DNA of 64,000 bases from assembly GCA_034359265.1 (NCBI GenBank), contig CP136890.1, positions 68,759,501 through 68,823,500 on the forward strand, read 5' to 3'. How positions within the stretch are numbered: position 1 is the stretch's first letter; each line of letters starts with the position of its first letter. The position numbers were made by a program, and so were the translations under genes. Positions 44,733 through 56,930 of this stretch are shown piece by piece. The notes beneath the pieces are model-generated. The model was given only the letters and a program-made list of their open reading frames with translations, was not told where the DNA came from and ran no database searches. Origin of the DNA: Canna indica (taxonomy: Eukaryota; Streptophyta; Magnoliopsida; Zingiberales; Cannaceae).

Positions 44733-45730
44733 TAAGCTTCAAGGACTTAATAGTTGCTTTAATGCGGTGAAAAAATTACTTCTATGTATTGCATATTTAA
44801 GTAGTTGATTCATTCACATGTTTTGATAAAAGAAAGTTGGTTCACTTGCTCTATTTTATCCTATTAAATTCTCATCAATTCAAATTGATCTTCTTAATAA
44901 TCAATTGAACTCTTATATTATTTATATGAGATTTCATCAGAGAATTTTTTTAATCTATCTGAAATTACTAATCTTGCTAAAGAAATGATAAAGTATAAAA
45001 AACATATTGTGTATTCATTGGTATATAGGTTTATCACTTAGGTCTTAATTTTACCAATTGTTATTGTTACTATTGAGTAGACTTTTTTTGCAATAAAGAT
45101 AGTGAAGAATTCATTGTAGAATTGTATAGGAGATCAATTCTTGTCGGAATGTTTGATCGTATTTATTGAGAAAAATATTTTTAATACAAATGATGTTGAA
45201 ACTATTATACAATATTATCAATTGATAATGAAACTATTAAATTATATTTTGTGCTTTGAATTAATGTATGGATAATGTTTATTGTACCTTTTATATGTAA
45301 TATAATGAATTATCTTTTTAAAAATATATTTATTTTGTCAATTATAATATTATTATCATCTGCTCTTGGATTTTGATTCATGACTTTTGTCACTGTTAGT
45401 ATACATTGCATGTAATGGCATTGACACAATAGTGGATTGCACAAGTGTAACCCTGTTGCCATAAACAATGTACTAGATTTCTAGCTGGCTAATCTATGCT
45501 TCATTTTGTCCAGGTTTCTTGATAAGTGATGTTGGTCATCCTTTTATGCGATAGAGAGACACTCGCATAGCTTGACTAATTAGTCTTTTGATATATGACT
45601 TTGGAAATTAAACCCAAAGGATGCAAAATGCCATTCATTTGCTAATTAGCAGTTTCGACAAAAAAAGAAGAAGAGATCATTTGCAAAACATAGATGAGAA
45701 ATTTCATATATATCTTAAATTTTTTAAATG
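44733..45730. other. Low-copy DNA upstream of the host gene
   Basis: AT-rich, no open frame of note, no repeat shared with the rest of the window. It holds the distal promoter of the gene at 45,833. Confidence 0.5.
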
Positions 45731-45734
45731 AGAG

Positions 45735-45778
45735 AGCCCATAATTATTTATTGGGCCTTTTGCCATTATTAGGGTTTT
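45735..45778 (+). promoter_or_regulatory. Site II elements and telo-box in the NOXY2-like promoter
   Basis: AGCCCA at 45,735-45,740 (TGGGCT inverted) and TTGGGCC at 45,751-45,757 fit the plant site II consensus TGGGCY. ATTAGGGTTTT at 45,768-45,778 is an inverted telo-box (AAACCCTA). This pairing, 55-100 bp before the start codon, is common in promoters of genes for mitochondrial and ribosomal proteins in dividing cells, which suits the predicted mitochondrial product. Confidence 0.6.
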
Positions 45779-45832
45779 AGCGCTCTCAAAAAATTAAGCA
45801 TTTCTCCCGCCGCCCCGCCTCGCTCGGCAGCC

Positions 45833-48799
45833 ATGGCGTCTCGCTATCGCTCGTTCTCGAGACCCGCTCTCTCCGCGCTCAAGCACGCCACGAGGAGTCC
45901 AGCGAGTCCTCCCCTCGCCCCGAGTGCTTCCTCTCTTCGTTGTCCTCCCACTCGAAGGCAAACCCTTTCTCCCTCTTGCTCTATTTCTATCTGTTTCTGT
46001 AGTGATCCATGTGTAGATCTTTATGGATTTTGGTTTCTCTTTCTCTCAGTGTGTCCCGTGAACTGAGGCCGCTGCAGTCCCTTTTGCCTCTCCACAGCAC
46101 GGTGTCGTCGGCGCGGTTGATCTCAAGGCTTGGGATAGACGCCTGTGGAAGCTCCTCCTCGAGGTCCTTGTCCCAGGGTATGCTCCGCGGCTCCGACCCC
46201 GGTGTCTGATCTCCCAAAGATGTATTCTTTCTTTGTTTTGTTCAGTAAGCAGCTACTGGTTTCTTGATTTCATTGCATTGCTGCTTCCTCATACTTTGTT
46301 TTCATTCTATTTTGATATGCGTATTGACCGCACATACCGATTTCTAGCTTTCTTAATAAATATTTTAATTACCAGAGGTGAATTATATGTTATATTATGT
46401 AATTTAGGGGACAATTTGACCTGATTATAAATTTGAATAAATTAGACAAATCTCTCAAGTTCAGAATCTTTTACTTAGTATAGAATATGTGAACAAATGA
46501 AAAGCAGTAAGAAGAAGAGGTATGGTTATTTTGTTCCTATGAATGCCAAAGATCTTACCATTCATTTTTTCATGCTAACAAATATGCAAAAATTGTCTGC
46601 CGATTCCTCCAGTCCTTGCCATGCTCACCAGTGTTGTACATTAAACCCTTTATAACTTAGAGTGATAACCCATCGCTTGATTAAAAATTGTTGAATTCTG
46701 AGTAAACTCTGTTTCCCAGGGTCTAGCATTGTTCTTGCCTCAGACAGATTTTCCAAATCTTTAGGAAAATATAATAAGAATATTGTTAAAACATAAATTG
46801 CTTACAATAGTTGAGTGCTTATTCCATAATTTTTTATACTTCACATACTGTCCATAGGTATTAATTTTCTTTAATGCTCTGTGCCCACCTCTTCTTTCAT
46901 TGATTTATCATTTTTTTAATCGTAAATCATAGTGCATGGAATGTTTTCAAGATCTAGAGTTGGTGACACTGACATTCATCACAAGACTATTGCAAATCAT
47001 GCCCATCCACTTTTTGCAGGACGTCGGTTATACAGAGGATCAATGAGTAAAGTAATTGACAATAGAAATATCAGGATTGCTCATTAAGTTCAGAGAAATA
47101 GGGGTTGACTTAGAGGCAATGAAAGAGGGCTCTATAAAGTTAGAGCAACTTTGACAGATGATTTGATGTGTTGGCATGCTAATGTGTAAGAGCCGTGTGT
47201 ACACAAAACTAAAAACTTAAGGAGAGCCTGAAACACATTGATGGCCCTGGTTTCTCTGTTTTATTTACAGCTGATGTGGCGTAATTGACTTCTTCCTATT
47301 TTGGCGTAATTAACTCCTATTAAATAGGAAGGAGTCAATTACGTCACATCAACAACATACTGTTTCACCCTTTTCATTACAATCATGTGCTTAGTGAACC
47401 AGTAACTATTCCCAATTTAAACCTGATTTCTGCCACTTAACATTCATCCAAATAAACTCAGTCCTTCCCTTTGGATATGTAATATATCAGTGCTTATGTT
47501 TCTTTAAGCATGATTGAGTTAAAATTTCTTTAACTGCAGTTCTGAGGCATGGTATAATCATGAATATTTTATTGGTTGGGTAGATAATAAACTAAGATGC
47601 AAAACAATTTCTTGAGTAGGCAGGATTGATGATTTTGGAAGCACCTCTTGAATTTTGTTAGATGGAACCTTATCAAATAGCTTAAAGTAATCATTTCCAG
47701 TTAATGTCCTATTTGTTTACACTTATTTGGATAGGGTTCATTAAGGGGAAGGGAAGGGAGAGGAGGGGAGGGAAAGAGATGGTAAAAATTAATCTTGTTT
47801 CGATATAGCTTAATAAGGGAAAGAAAAGGGAGGGGATGGGAAAAATTAGGCTTGGTTGGATGTACCTTGTAAGGGGAAAGAAGGGGAGAGAGAAAATATT
47901 TTATTTAATAGACAATTATACCTTTTTTGTTTCTGTGTTATATGTGATGTTTCGAGGCAAGACTGGAATTGATCGTAGAAGAGTAACCCCAACCTCAAAA
48001 TGTCAAAAAACACGTGTTTGTCTATTTGGAAGATGATCGTCGGGAACGAAGGCATGGCAAGACTTCACGATCTCTCCCTCTTCTATTTTGCCGTTTGTTT
48101 TCAATAGGAATTGAAAGAGGCCATAAGGGTTTAATGAATATTTTGTAAATTTGTGAAAAAATAAGGGCATTTTCGTAATTTTATTTTGGATGATTTTTTT
48201 ATAATTTTATTCATCCCCATTGAAAGAAAATTAGGATTTGTAAGGGAACCCAAGGTAAATAATTTCGCCCCATTCTCTTTCCCCTCCATTAAAATTATAA
48301 AACCAAACTAGGGGAATTTTTTCCCTCCCTTCCCTTCCCCTCCTTTAACCCCAATCCAAACATAGTGTTAAGGTTTATTAGATATTTTGCAACTAAGTAG
48401 ATAATTGAATTGATATTGTACACTTGATACTCATGACCTCCTTTTGCTCGATTTCATGAACTTTACTGGCAACAATTTGTCCCAAGGACCCAACAACCTG
48501 TGCTCCTTCCCTAACAGCACCAAAGTTGCTTCCGTTGAACATGTTTTTTTTATCAATACGACCGGTCCAGTTTAACAATAGTATCTATTATGATTATTGA
48601 TAATGCGTGCAATTTCTGGTATTGCATAATTTTATACAATTAGCATACGATGATTACTGACAGCTGCATGATCCCGGGCATTTGACCTTCACATTCCATG
48701 TTCTTGTTTATTTGAGCTTAAGTTGTTAGTTCTGGCAAGAAACAACTGATGATTTCTTTCTTGTTTTATACAGAAATGGGTCTTTCTGTGCCTCGATGA
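45833..48799 (+). CDS. NOXY2: NOXY2/NFD6-type small mitochondrial protein, three exons
   Basis: Exons 45,833-45,957, 46,050-46,177 and 48,774-48,799 join in phase to a 92-residue protein. It opens MASRYRSFSRPALSALKHAT, a basic, Arg/Ser-rich, acid-free presequence. It then has SRELRPLQSLLPLHSTVSSA and RLISRLGID, the hallmark core of the plant NFD6/NOXY2 family, and ends SRSLSQ, then EMGLSVPR, the known short tail of this family. Members are small mitochondrial proteins; NOXY2 mutants respond poorly to oxylipins and NFD6 acts in polar nuclear fusion, but the molecular role is unclear. If splicing does not use the donor at 46,178, exon 2 reads on into GMLRGSDPGV and stops at 46,209 (94 residues), also a known family tail. 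The start is the first ATG after the leader, in CAGCCATGG context. It is the only intact host gene in the window. NOXY2 against NFD6 naming is by eye. Confidence 0.78.
45958..46049 (+). other. 92-bp GC-AG intron
   Basis: Exon 1 ends AAG at 45,957 and the intron begins GCAAAC, ending TCTCTCAG at 46,049. No GT donor in the right phase joins the presequence to the conserved core, whereas this GC donor gives TRS|VSRELRP in phase 2. GC-AG introns are about one percent of plant introns and usually need such a strong flanking AG. Confidence 0.65.
46050..46209 (+). CDS. Exon 2 with alternative read-through end
   Basis: Splicing at 46,178 (GTATGC) leads to exon 3; without it the frame continues GMLRGSDPGV and ends at 46,207-46,209. 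An AATAAA at 46,355-46,360 could serve as polyadenylation signal for the short transcript. Both C-termini are seen in family members, so the gene probably makes two isoforms. Confidence 0.6.
47272..47351. repeat. 30-bp inverted repeat (hairpin) in the large intron
   Basis: Arms 47,272-47,301 and 47,322-47,351 are complementary with one or two mismatches around a 20-nt loop. The loop side repeats 'ttggcgtaatt'. It may be a miniature MITE or give a small-RNA-like hairpin in the pre-mRNA. Confidence 0.75.
47720..48367. mobile_element. MITE in the large intron, 648 bp, TSD TTA
   Basis: Inverted ends CACTTATTTGGATAGGG and, from the right, CACTATGTTTGGATTGGGG, each followed by G-rich 'aaggggaagggaagggag'. 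TTA is duplicated at 47,717-47,719 and 48,368-48,370. A 3-bp duplication with CACT(A/T) ends suggests a CACTA-type MITE; PIF/Harbinger (TSD TTA) is the alternative. No coding capacity. Confidence 0.75.
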
Positions 48800-48899
48800 T
48801 TGATTCCAACTTATGAGGTGAACTTTGCACTGATCTTTGCCCCTCCAGAGGATTCTGGTTAGTACATTAGCTAGAACAGTTCGAGCAGGTTCTGATACA

Positions 48900-48905
48900 A
48901 TAAAT
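48900..48905 (+). terminator. Polyadenylation signal AATAAA
   Basis: About 100 bp after the exon 3 stop codon, in an otherwise T-rich stretch; the likely 3' end of the full-length transcript lies near 48,920-49,080. Confidence 0.55.
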
Positions 48906-51900
48906 TGATGCTACCTTTGTTTGTTATTTATTATGAGCTGCACGTGTTTTGGCTTGCTTGTGCGAGGCATTGAATCAATGGTTGGGCATTATAGGATGCT
49001 TGCTAATTCCATTTCGTCTTTGAGAGTTTGAGGAATTATGAATTTGTTGTAATAAGGAGTTCCTATATCTCTTCTGTTATAATTTCTTCTAATCTTACTG
49101 AAGACTGGACAAATCTATACTATCAATTCATTTAAGTAAAAAGATAGTTTAGAGAGTTCTTTGTCTTAATCTTTCTAGATGGATGATAATCATCAGTGAG
49201 TGATGATATCCTACTAATTCAACTACCAATCTGTCATCATTCTGGTTTATCAATCAATCAAGAAATATTTGGCAACTAATTCACCTGACTTAGTTAATTA
49301 TTCACATGAAAATAAAATAATTAACTAATTCATTTGACATAGTTGATTATTAACATTAACTGGGCTATTTAAGGAGAGTTTATAGTTTGTTTATTTTTCA
49401 TTTAACTATTTTATCTTTCGTTTACAGAAGTATCTTTCTTTCAACAATAATCTTAGGTAAGTAGCATATATTTTAATGTATATTATTATGTTTATCTTTC
49501 TCCTTTACATATAAAATTTATTGGAGACCTCTCATAATCGAATTTTAGGAAATCCTAGTTGGACATCTTCTATGGTGGTTGCCCAAGTCTATATTGGCAT
49601 TATTTTATTTTAAAAGCGTAATTAAAATGAAAGAAAATTAAGTGAATAAATGAAAACAAACTATTCGCCCTTGACTACATGGCTTATTAAATTGTTTTTA
49701 AGTCTCGAACACAAGCCCATTCAAAATTTTAGAAAAACAATGCAAGAGTCAACCCGAATTTGGTTTAGAATTCACTTGAATTAAATTCATTTTTTTTTTG
49801 AATTGAGATGCAACTTTTTATAAATCCTAATTTTTGGAAACTTAGCATGATATTTTTTTGATTTAAACTCAATTATCAATTAAGAAATTAATAAAAGAAA
49901 AATAAAACTATAAACCATTTAGAACCGCAATAATAATAATTAATAATTATCAACTATTAATTAATTAATTAATAATTTAAACAATAAACTAACAATTTTT
50001 TTAAAAGTTTTAGATTGTTTGTCTGGTTGGGTCTTCTACATGGAATTTGAATTTGTATTAAGAATTGAATATGACATGAATGCAACCGTTCCAGTTGAAT
50101 GGAGTCGGGTCGTCAAATCTATTCAAATAGTGGACAGGAATATGGATGGTTAAACGAATAAACAACCAACCATTTTAGCCATTTGGCTTCTTGGATAAAT
50201 TAGGTGAATTAATTGTGAATTCTTGATTGATTGATGAATTAATGATTGATCGTTTGGTTGATGGTTTAATCAGGATAATTGATGTCTTGATGATCCTTTG
50301 ATTAGTTTTTTTTTGCTTTCTCTGTATTAAAGATTTGACAAGGTCAAGCACCTTGCATATTGTGCCCCATTCATTTTCTCAATGGTTCATTTACTTTATT
50401 GGATATGATTGAATATCATAGGAGATATCAAATAAGAGACTATTTGATATTTTTTTTTTAAAATTCGATATACACCGAATATAATATTAAATTTATATTT
50501 TTCTAATCTATATAGTAAACAAACAAAGGATATAAATTTATCTCTTATTCACTTGTCCCTTGCTAATTACTTTACGCCGTATTCTGTGTAACCTGTGTAA
50601 CCTTTACATGATCCAATGATAGAAAAAATTAAGTTTAAATTTCATGTGCAATTCTATGTGCACCACATTTTCTACGATGAAAAAAATGGTTGCTTTTGGG
50701 TCAGTCTTTGGGGTGGGCTTTACTGGTGTAACATGTCAGCTATATACATGCCAAAATAAAATTAATTACTGTTAATTATGTATATTTAATTTTTTGTTTT
50801 AAAATATATTAAAAATTTGAAAAATACTTTTATCTATTGCAAGTACAAAATGCATTATTTCAAATTGCAATTTCATATGTAACTTGCAAGTGGAATAATC
50901 TATTTGTGGGCAATTAAAAGCACACAAGTTGCTTATTCTTGATACCAATATCTTTATTCACCTCACTTTTTATTAGATATGAAGATTTAAGAGGTAGGTT
51001 TGCCTCCTCTCTTATTCTAGCATATATGTGCCCAAAATATGTCATGCCCATGTGATCATTAAGTAGTCAAACATTAATTAGTTTGATCTGAGAATGACGA
51101 CCCGGCAACAACCCTATTTTTCTTACGTGAAATTGTCCATCATATATCCATGCTGGTCATTGAGAGCATATATAATTTCTATATTGACTTGATGGCTTGT
51201 CATTTGGCAAATTTTTATCATATGAGGGGAAACCTTCGTGGCACTAATTAATTGAGAATCTTTCTTCATTTGAAGACAATGCTTTAGAAAGTAAACATCT
51301 GATCAAAAAAGACTTTCTGATTTATTTAACTATATCATTTGTTGATATTCACCGACAGTTTGACTTTGGATACATTACTGCAATCTTTTGATTGTGATGC
51401 AGTGATTCCATGGAGGATCTAGTCATCTAGAAAGGCTAATAGCCTCATTCTTTCATATGTCATGTCTACCTCTTACGTTCATGGGTCCATTAATATGTTG
51501 CATACCATGTGCTTTTACTTTATAGGTCAAGAAAAATATCTCTAGACCAAATCCACTATAGTTAGCATTAGTCCACTATATCTAATTGCACCTATGTAGT
51601 CAAATCATTGTTTAGATGAAATTAGCTCATGCTGAAGTAAGTCTTGACTCTTTCACGTGTGTTTTTTCCCTTCTTATTCGTTCACATATTTAGCATGATT
51701 TCATACGGAAAGAATTAAACACACACATAAGTTTTAATCATTAATTATCTTGAAAATTCCTGTAGGATAATGATTATAATGATATTCGATTTTGATGATC
51801 AAATATCTTCTATGAATCTTAATTAGGGCTGAATGTAACATTAAAAAGCTTGAGAGGAAAGAGCTGCATTTTCCAGAGATAATAGAGCGTTGATTTCAAT

Positions 51901-52838
51901 TTGATCCAATATTTTTTAATTATCTTCTTTGAAAGATGTCAATTTTGCTTCATATATTTTTGGTTAAGGGTTGATGTCAATTTAATATCTTAAATAGTCC
52001 GAAATCAGTTTGACTTGCTGAATTGCGTTGACCTGTGGGCCAAGTTTGAGATAGGCGTCGTGTGAGGCAGCGGGAGTGCCGACAGTCCCTTTCGAATCTA
52101 CACGAGATGTGGGTCGATGGCTTCCCCTCCGGTAGTCGAGGTGGTGTTACACTCAGACTCCACGCCTGGGATTCTCTCTAATTGCTTCGGTGATTTAATT
52201 TAAACGTCAAAATCGCCTGTCAATTGATGTGTGCTTTTGAGCATTTGCACTTGAAATAGGGTTAATTTTTCGAACTAGCCTGTTGTTTTATCTAAATCCA
52301 ATAGATATCATATCCCTCATAGTTTAAAACTATATAACTATAGAAAGATTAAAAAATAGCTTGTTTCATATATGCTCATTATTTTTGTCATTTTTTATCA
52401 TTCATTCATTATTATTATTGCTCATTCTAGTCTTACTTGGATTAATCAATTGAGGCAAAACATAAGTAATTGGGAGATTTTTTGTGAGATTCTCTTCCAT
52501 CTGTATAATAATAGCCTAATAGGAAGATGAATGTGTGGGTTATATAGGAGATGGATTATTTGATTCTCAACTACAGGTCATGCCTATGACTTGATCGACA
52601 TGTTGTTAAGCTGGCTAATAATGGTGCATGCTTTTCCATCTGCCTCTTTTTTATTTTTGTTTTAAAAAATTCGAATCTTGTCCATATATATATATATATA
52701 TATATGTATGGAGATCATGCACCTTGATTAATTTTAGAATTTAACGATAATAAAGAGATTAAAAAGAAGAAGAAATTGAATAATAGATATAATAAGGTTA
52801 ATTTAGGTATTTAATAATTTGATATACTAAAATAACAA
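48906..52838. other. Intergenic low-copy DNA
   Basis: About 3.9 kb with no open frame above noise and no element ends that I can pair. A somewhat GC-richer patch at 52,000-52,220 has no recognisable content. An AT microsatellite lies at 52,684-52,705. Confidence 0.5.
52684..52705. repeat. (AT)11 microsatellite
   Basis: Uninterrupted AT run in low-copy DNA. Confidence 0.9.
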
Positions 52839-53032
52839 AGATTAATTAATGAATATATCGTGACTTTTATCAAAAATTTTAAATCTATCATGATTTTTCA
52901 TTTATTTCAAATGCAGGCTTCAACTCTCGATTCGTTTCAATTGTATCACATTGTTAGACTCGAGTTAAATTTTTCGTTAAATTGTTGACTTTGCATCGAT
53001 GATGTGTCAACCTAAGTTCAGTTAGTCATTTA

Positions 53033-53080
<48 letters not shown>

Positions 53081-53365
53081 AATTGACGTGTAATAATAAG
53101 TATAATAATTTAATAGATAATCAAAATACTATATTTATTAATACACGTCAGCTTATTTATTTTTTATATTAAATTAATGGCTGATTGGACTTAGGTTGAT
53201 ACGTCATCGATGTCAGGTCAGCAGTTTAATGGAAAACTTAATCCGAGTCTGACGATGTGATATAATTGAAACGAATTGAGAGTTGAAGTCTGCATTTGAA
53301 ACAAATGAAAAGTCCGTTAGATTTGAAAATTTCGATAAAAGTCACGATATATTCATAATTAGCCC
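52839..53365. mobile_element. MULE-type MITE, 527 bp, 9-bp TSD AAATAACAA
   Basis: AAATAACAA is duplicated exactly at 52,830-52,838 and 53,366-53,374. The ends AGATTAATTAATGAATATATCG and inverted GGGCTAATTATGAATATATCG open long inverted repeats of about 190 bp ('tcgtgacttttatc', 'gcttcaactctcgattcgtttc', 'cctaagt'). The centre is an AT microsatellite (53,037-53,077). The 9-bp duplication and long arms point to a Mutator-like origin. No coding capacity. Confidence 0.88.
53037..53077. repeat. (AT)20 microsatellite at the MITE centre
   Basis: Pure AT run between the two arms of the foldback MITE; such a centre can form a cruciform. Confidence 0.9.
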
Positions 53366-53374
53366 AAATAACAA

Positions 53375-53593
53375 TCAGGATCGACTAAGGATTAGCTTGA
53401 GTTAATAATGCAATGAATTCTAACGATGGTTTGATAAAATGTCACTACTAAAAATTAAACAATTTTGGATGGCTATTTTACAATGACAAAATAACTTTTG
53501 CAAATGAGACAATAATAAAATGGTAACGAATTGACTTATGGGTTATAATAAAATGGTAAAAAATTACCATATGCTTAATAATAAAATGGTAAA
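53375..53593. other. Repetitive AT-rich DNA, possible CACTA end
   Basis: CACTACTAAAAATTAAAC at about 53,442 looks like a CACTA terminus, followed by repeated 'ataaaatggtaa' motifs that continue after the solo LTR ('aaaaattgccatatgggtaat' at 56,310). I found no partner end. Confidence 0.35.
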
Positions 53594-56306
53594 TGTCACG
53601 CACGAACTAGGGTATACGTGCCTTATACCTTACAGCCTAAATTATGTATATGTCAACTCAACAAATAAATATGGCAGAAAAGAAATAACAAGTTTTATTT
53701 CAATGAAAAATGAATCAAAACATAGTTTATTTTAAGTAGCTCAAATAAAATAAAAAGTGCGGAAATAATATTTTAAGTTCTAACAATTCAAAAGTCCATA
53801 TACAATAAAATCTAAAGTAAATGACATAAATGCCCTCAGGGCTATAACTCTAAATCAAACTAATATAAGTGCATGACTACTACCAAAAGACTCGACTACG
53901 ACCCCTAACTAGGACTACTATGAGATCATGTAGCTCCTCTGCCCTCCAGTTGTGCCAAGTGCTCCAGCCCACCTCACTGATCAGGCTCTGCAAAACAAAA
54001 CAACGACAACGGGTGAGTTTAAAGAACTCAGTGAGCGGTCCTACAGACCCCACAATAAAAATAGTACAGACATAAACAATAACATAACATCCAACTCTAC
54101 AGGAATAAGGTCACGAAAGTGTGACTAGCTATCAGACCATCTGGCCATTACTTGCCCTAAGGTAACAACACATACTAGGATAATCGGGAAGGCCCTTCGA
54201 ACTTATCCTAGTATAACTTAACTCGGGAGCAATCAGGAAAGACCCTCCGAACTTGCTCGACGAGATGCGTAGAGACAATCGAGATTCACCCATCCGAACT
54301 TGCCCCTTTAAGATATCATAGGAGTAATTGGGTAGGCCCTCCGAACTTACTCCTCCAAGATATCTCAGGAATAATCGGGTAGGCCCTCCGAACTTATTCC
54401 TTAACAAATCACCTCGGGGACAATCGGGTAGGCCATCTGAACTTATCCCACAAGGCCAAACCAGAACAATCGGGAAAGGCCCTCCGAACTTGTTCTGCAG
54501 GTTGGTAATTAGCCATCCAACCTCTCGGGTTTAGCCCGCAATCCGGCTCCTCTATGAGCCTCTTCGTCATTCACAATGATATGGCGCACCATGACCTAAG
54601 TCATGACTCTCTTACGGTGTCTTAGGGGTGATCTTATTGGAACGTGTCTCCACACTCCAAACTCGACCATAACTCCTAGACCTGTAATGTCATAAATCCG
54701 TGTGGTTTTATGTCATGCATATTTTATAAGTTGGTTCATAACAGATTATGCTCACCATTAATTCAATTTTAATTATGCAATTAAAATTTAGATCACCAAG
54801 ATTAGGGTTTTGTTTTAGCTTATTGTTCTGTCCAGAACTGATGTGTCTAATCCGAATCTAGTCTCCAAAGTATGCCCTATGTTTTCAAACTATATTTTCT
54901 GGTCGAAATGATAGGTTACACGACTATATTCACATAAATACACACACTACAACAAATAATTCAAAATCAGCACAGATTGATCATCTCAGCATACAATTCC
55001 AGCAACATACAATTTTCAGCATACTATGAAATTAAATTTGAAAATTATCAAAAATTAACTCCTAAATTATCATTAGAATAGAATAATAATCTCAAGATTT
55101 ATTTCATAGAATTGATGTTTTTTAATCAAGATTAAAAAGAATCTACCATGCTTCAATCAAGATACAATATCAATATTAAAAATCCCCCTTCTCAAGAATC
55201 CCCATGACATAAATTATAAGATCTTGATCCTAATCATGATTTTTACCCAAAATCACAGATTTAATCCTAAGCATACAATCCACATATCAAGAACTCAAAT
55301 TAGGTGAAAAGATCAAGATTTTCATGTCAAGAAAATACGTAGGCTCATTCGGGCTTTTCATCGAACACCTTGAGAGCGACCCCGAATTTTCCCTTGGCCG
55401 AGCACCCCTAGGTTTACCCTAGGGTTGCCGAGCCCCATAGGGGAGAGATTAGGGTCTCCTCAAGCACAAACTCCAAGAAAACACGGCAAGAACTCGAAGA
55501 ACACTTCAAGAACGAAACATAAACACCAAGCCGCCAAGAACGGCTTCAAGAATTCGAATAAAAACCTGAAGAGAGAGAGTAAATCACTCACTTAATTGGA
55601 AAGATGACTAAAGAGGAGAATCCAATCGACGACCTCCGATTTCGGCTTCGAAATCCGGCGGCTCAACCCCAACGAAGAAAGAAGCAGGCGACGGCTCCTC
55701 CCAAGTCGTCGGCTTCAAAGGGAAGGGAGAGGGGAAGAGAGGGAGGCTCGGCTCTGGACGGCGGCTCCCTCGGCTCGGCTCCACAGGGAAGAGAGGAAGA
55801 AGAGGAGAAGGGGAAGGCTTGGCTGGCGGCGGCTCAGCTCTAGGTGACAGCGGCTCCAAGGGGAAAGAGAGGGGGTCGGCTGCTGGCTTGGCTCCCTTTC
55901 TCAAAGCTTTGGGTGGCTCCAAACTAGGAGCCACAAGCTAAGGGGAAGGAGTTTTATACTTCCTCATCAATCTTAATCCCTCTAAACCTTTTATTTAACC
56001 CGCATCCATCTTAAGCCGAATCCGAATTCGTTAACTTAAATTAACTTAATTAAACTTATTTTAATCTCATAAGCAATTAAATAAGCACACCCACATAAAC
56101 ATAATTAACAATTAGACACACACAACATCAAATTAAATAATTTTAACTACTCAAGCCTAAATTCATAAATTTCATATCCTACTTACCCGAGCTCGCAAGC
56201 TCGCACCGGACCATGAGTCGACTCGGCTCGACCTCGAACTAGTCCGCTAGGCTGATAAACACAAACATATGATGAAAAAATAAAATTAAATATGTAGGAT
56301 ATTACA
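53594..56306 (-). mobile_element. Tekay solo LTR, 2,713 bp, TSD GTAAA
   Basis: Plus-strand ends TGTCACGCACG and GGATATTACA, with GTAAA at 53,589-53,593 and 56,307-56,311. It follows 19,794-22,595 throughout, including the tandem block (54,170-54,490) and the 'ggccgagcacccctagg' segment. The open frames at 55,604-55,934 lie in its GC-rich block and are LTR sequence. Confidence 0.92.
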
Positions 56307-56311
56307 GTAAA

Positions 56312-56930
56312 AAATTGCCATATGGGTAATAACTTATGAGATTGGCGATCCCATGAGTTAGGTTCATATGGATAATAACAAAGTCATTAGTTGATTTGTT
56401 AAACTCTTAATCAAATTTCATATCCTTTATAGGTGGTGTGGAGTGTGGCCGCTCATATGAGATTTGTAGCAAAATCTCTAAAGCACTCATGAATAATAAG
56501 GCACGCACATAGCCTATTGGCGCACAATCGTGTTGAACAACATAATTGTGGAGTATAGTGTGATTGATGAGAATTTTAACTTACATTATGAAATTTTGGT
56601 TCATAGAATCTTAAAGTTTCATCAATTATTCTGTTAGTTATATATCATTCTTTCTGATTCTGGTTCATAATTTAAAAGATACTAGAATTGATGCATTATA
56701 CCATAATAGAGAAAACTCAACTATATTTTTTCATTGTCCTTTTAAAATATGTAGAGGATTGTTTTATATAGTGAGATATTTCAAAAGGACTTTGTCCCAC
56801 ATCACCTAATTTCAACTCCTCTCTCATTTTATAAGTCTCAATTTTTTATTGGATTTGTAAAGAGCGAGGGGAAGGATTGTGCACGTGCGCACTAGATTTG
56901 GGCCCAAATGAAAAATTATTATTTTTTCAA
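56312..56930. other. Intergenic DNA, nothing recognised
   Basis: AT-rich sequence between the solo LTR and a MITE. No frame or inverted ends found. Confidence 0.4.
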
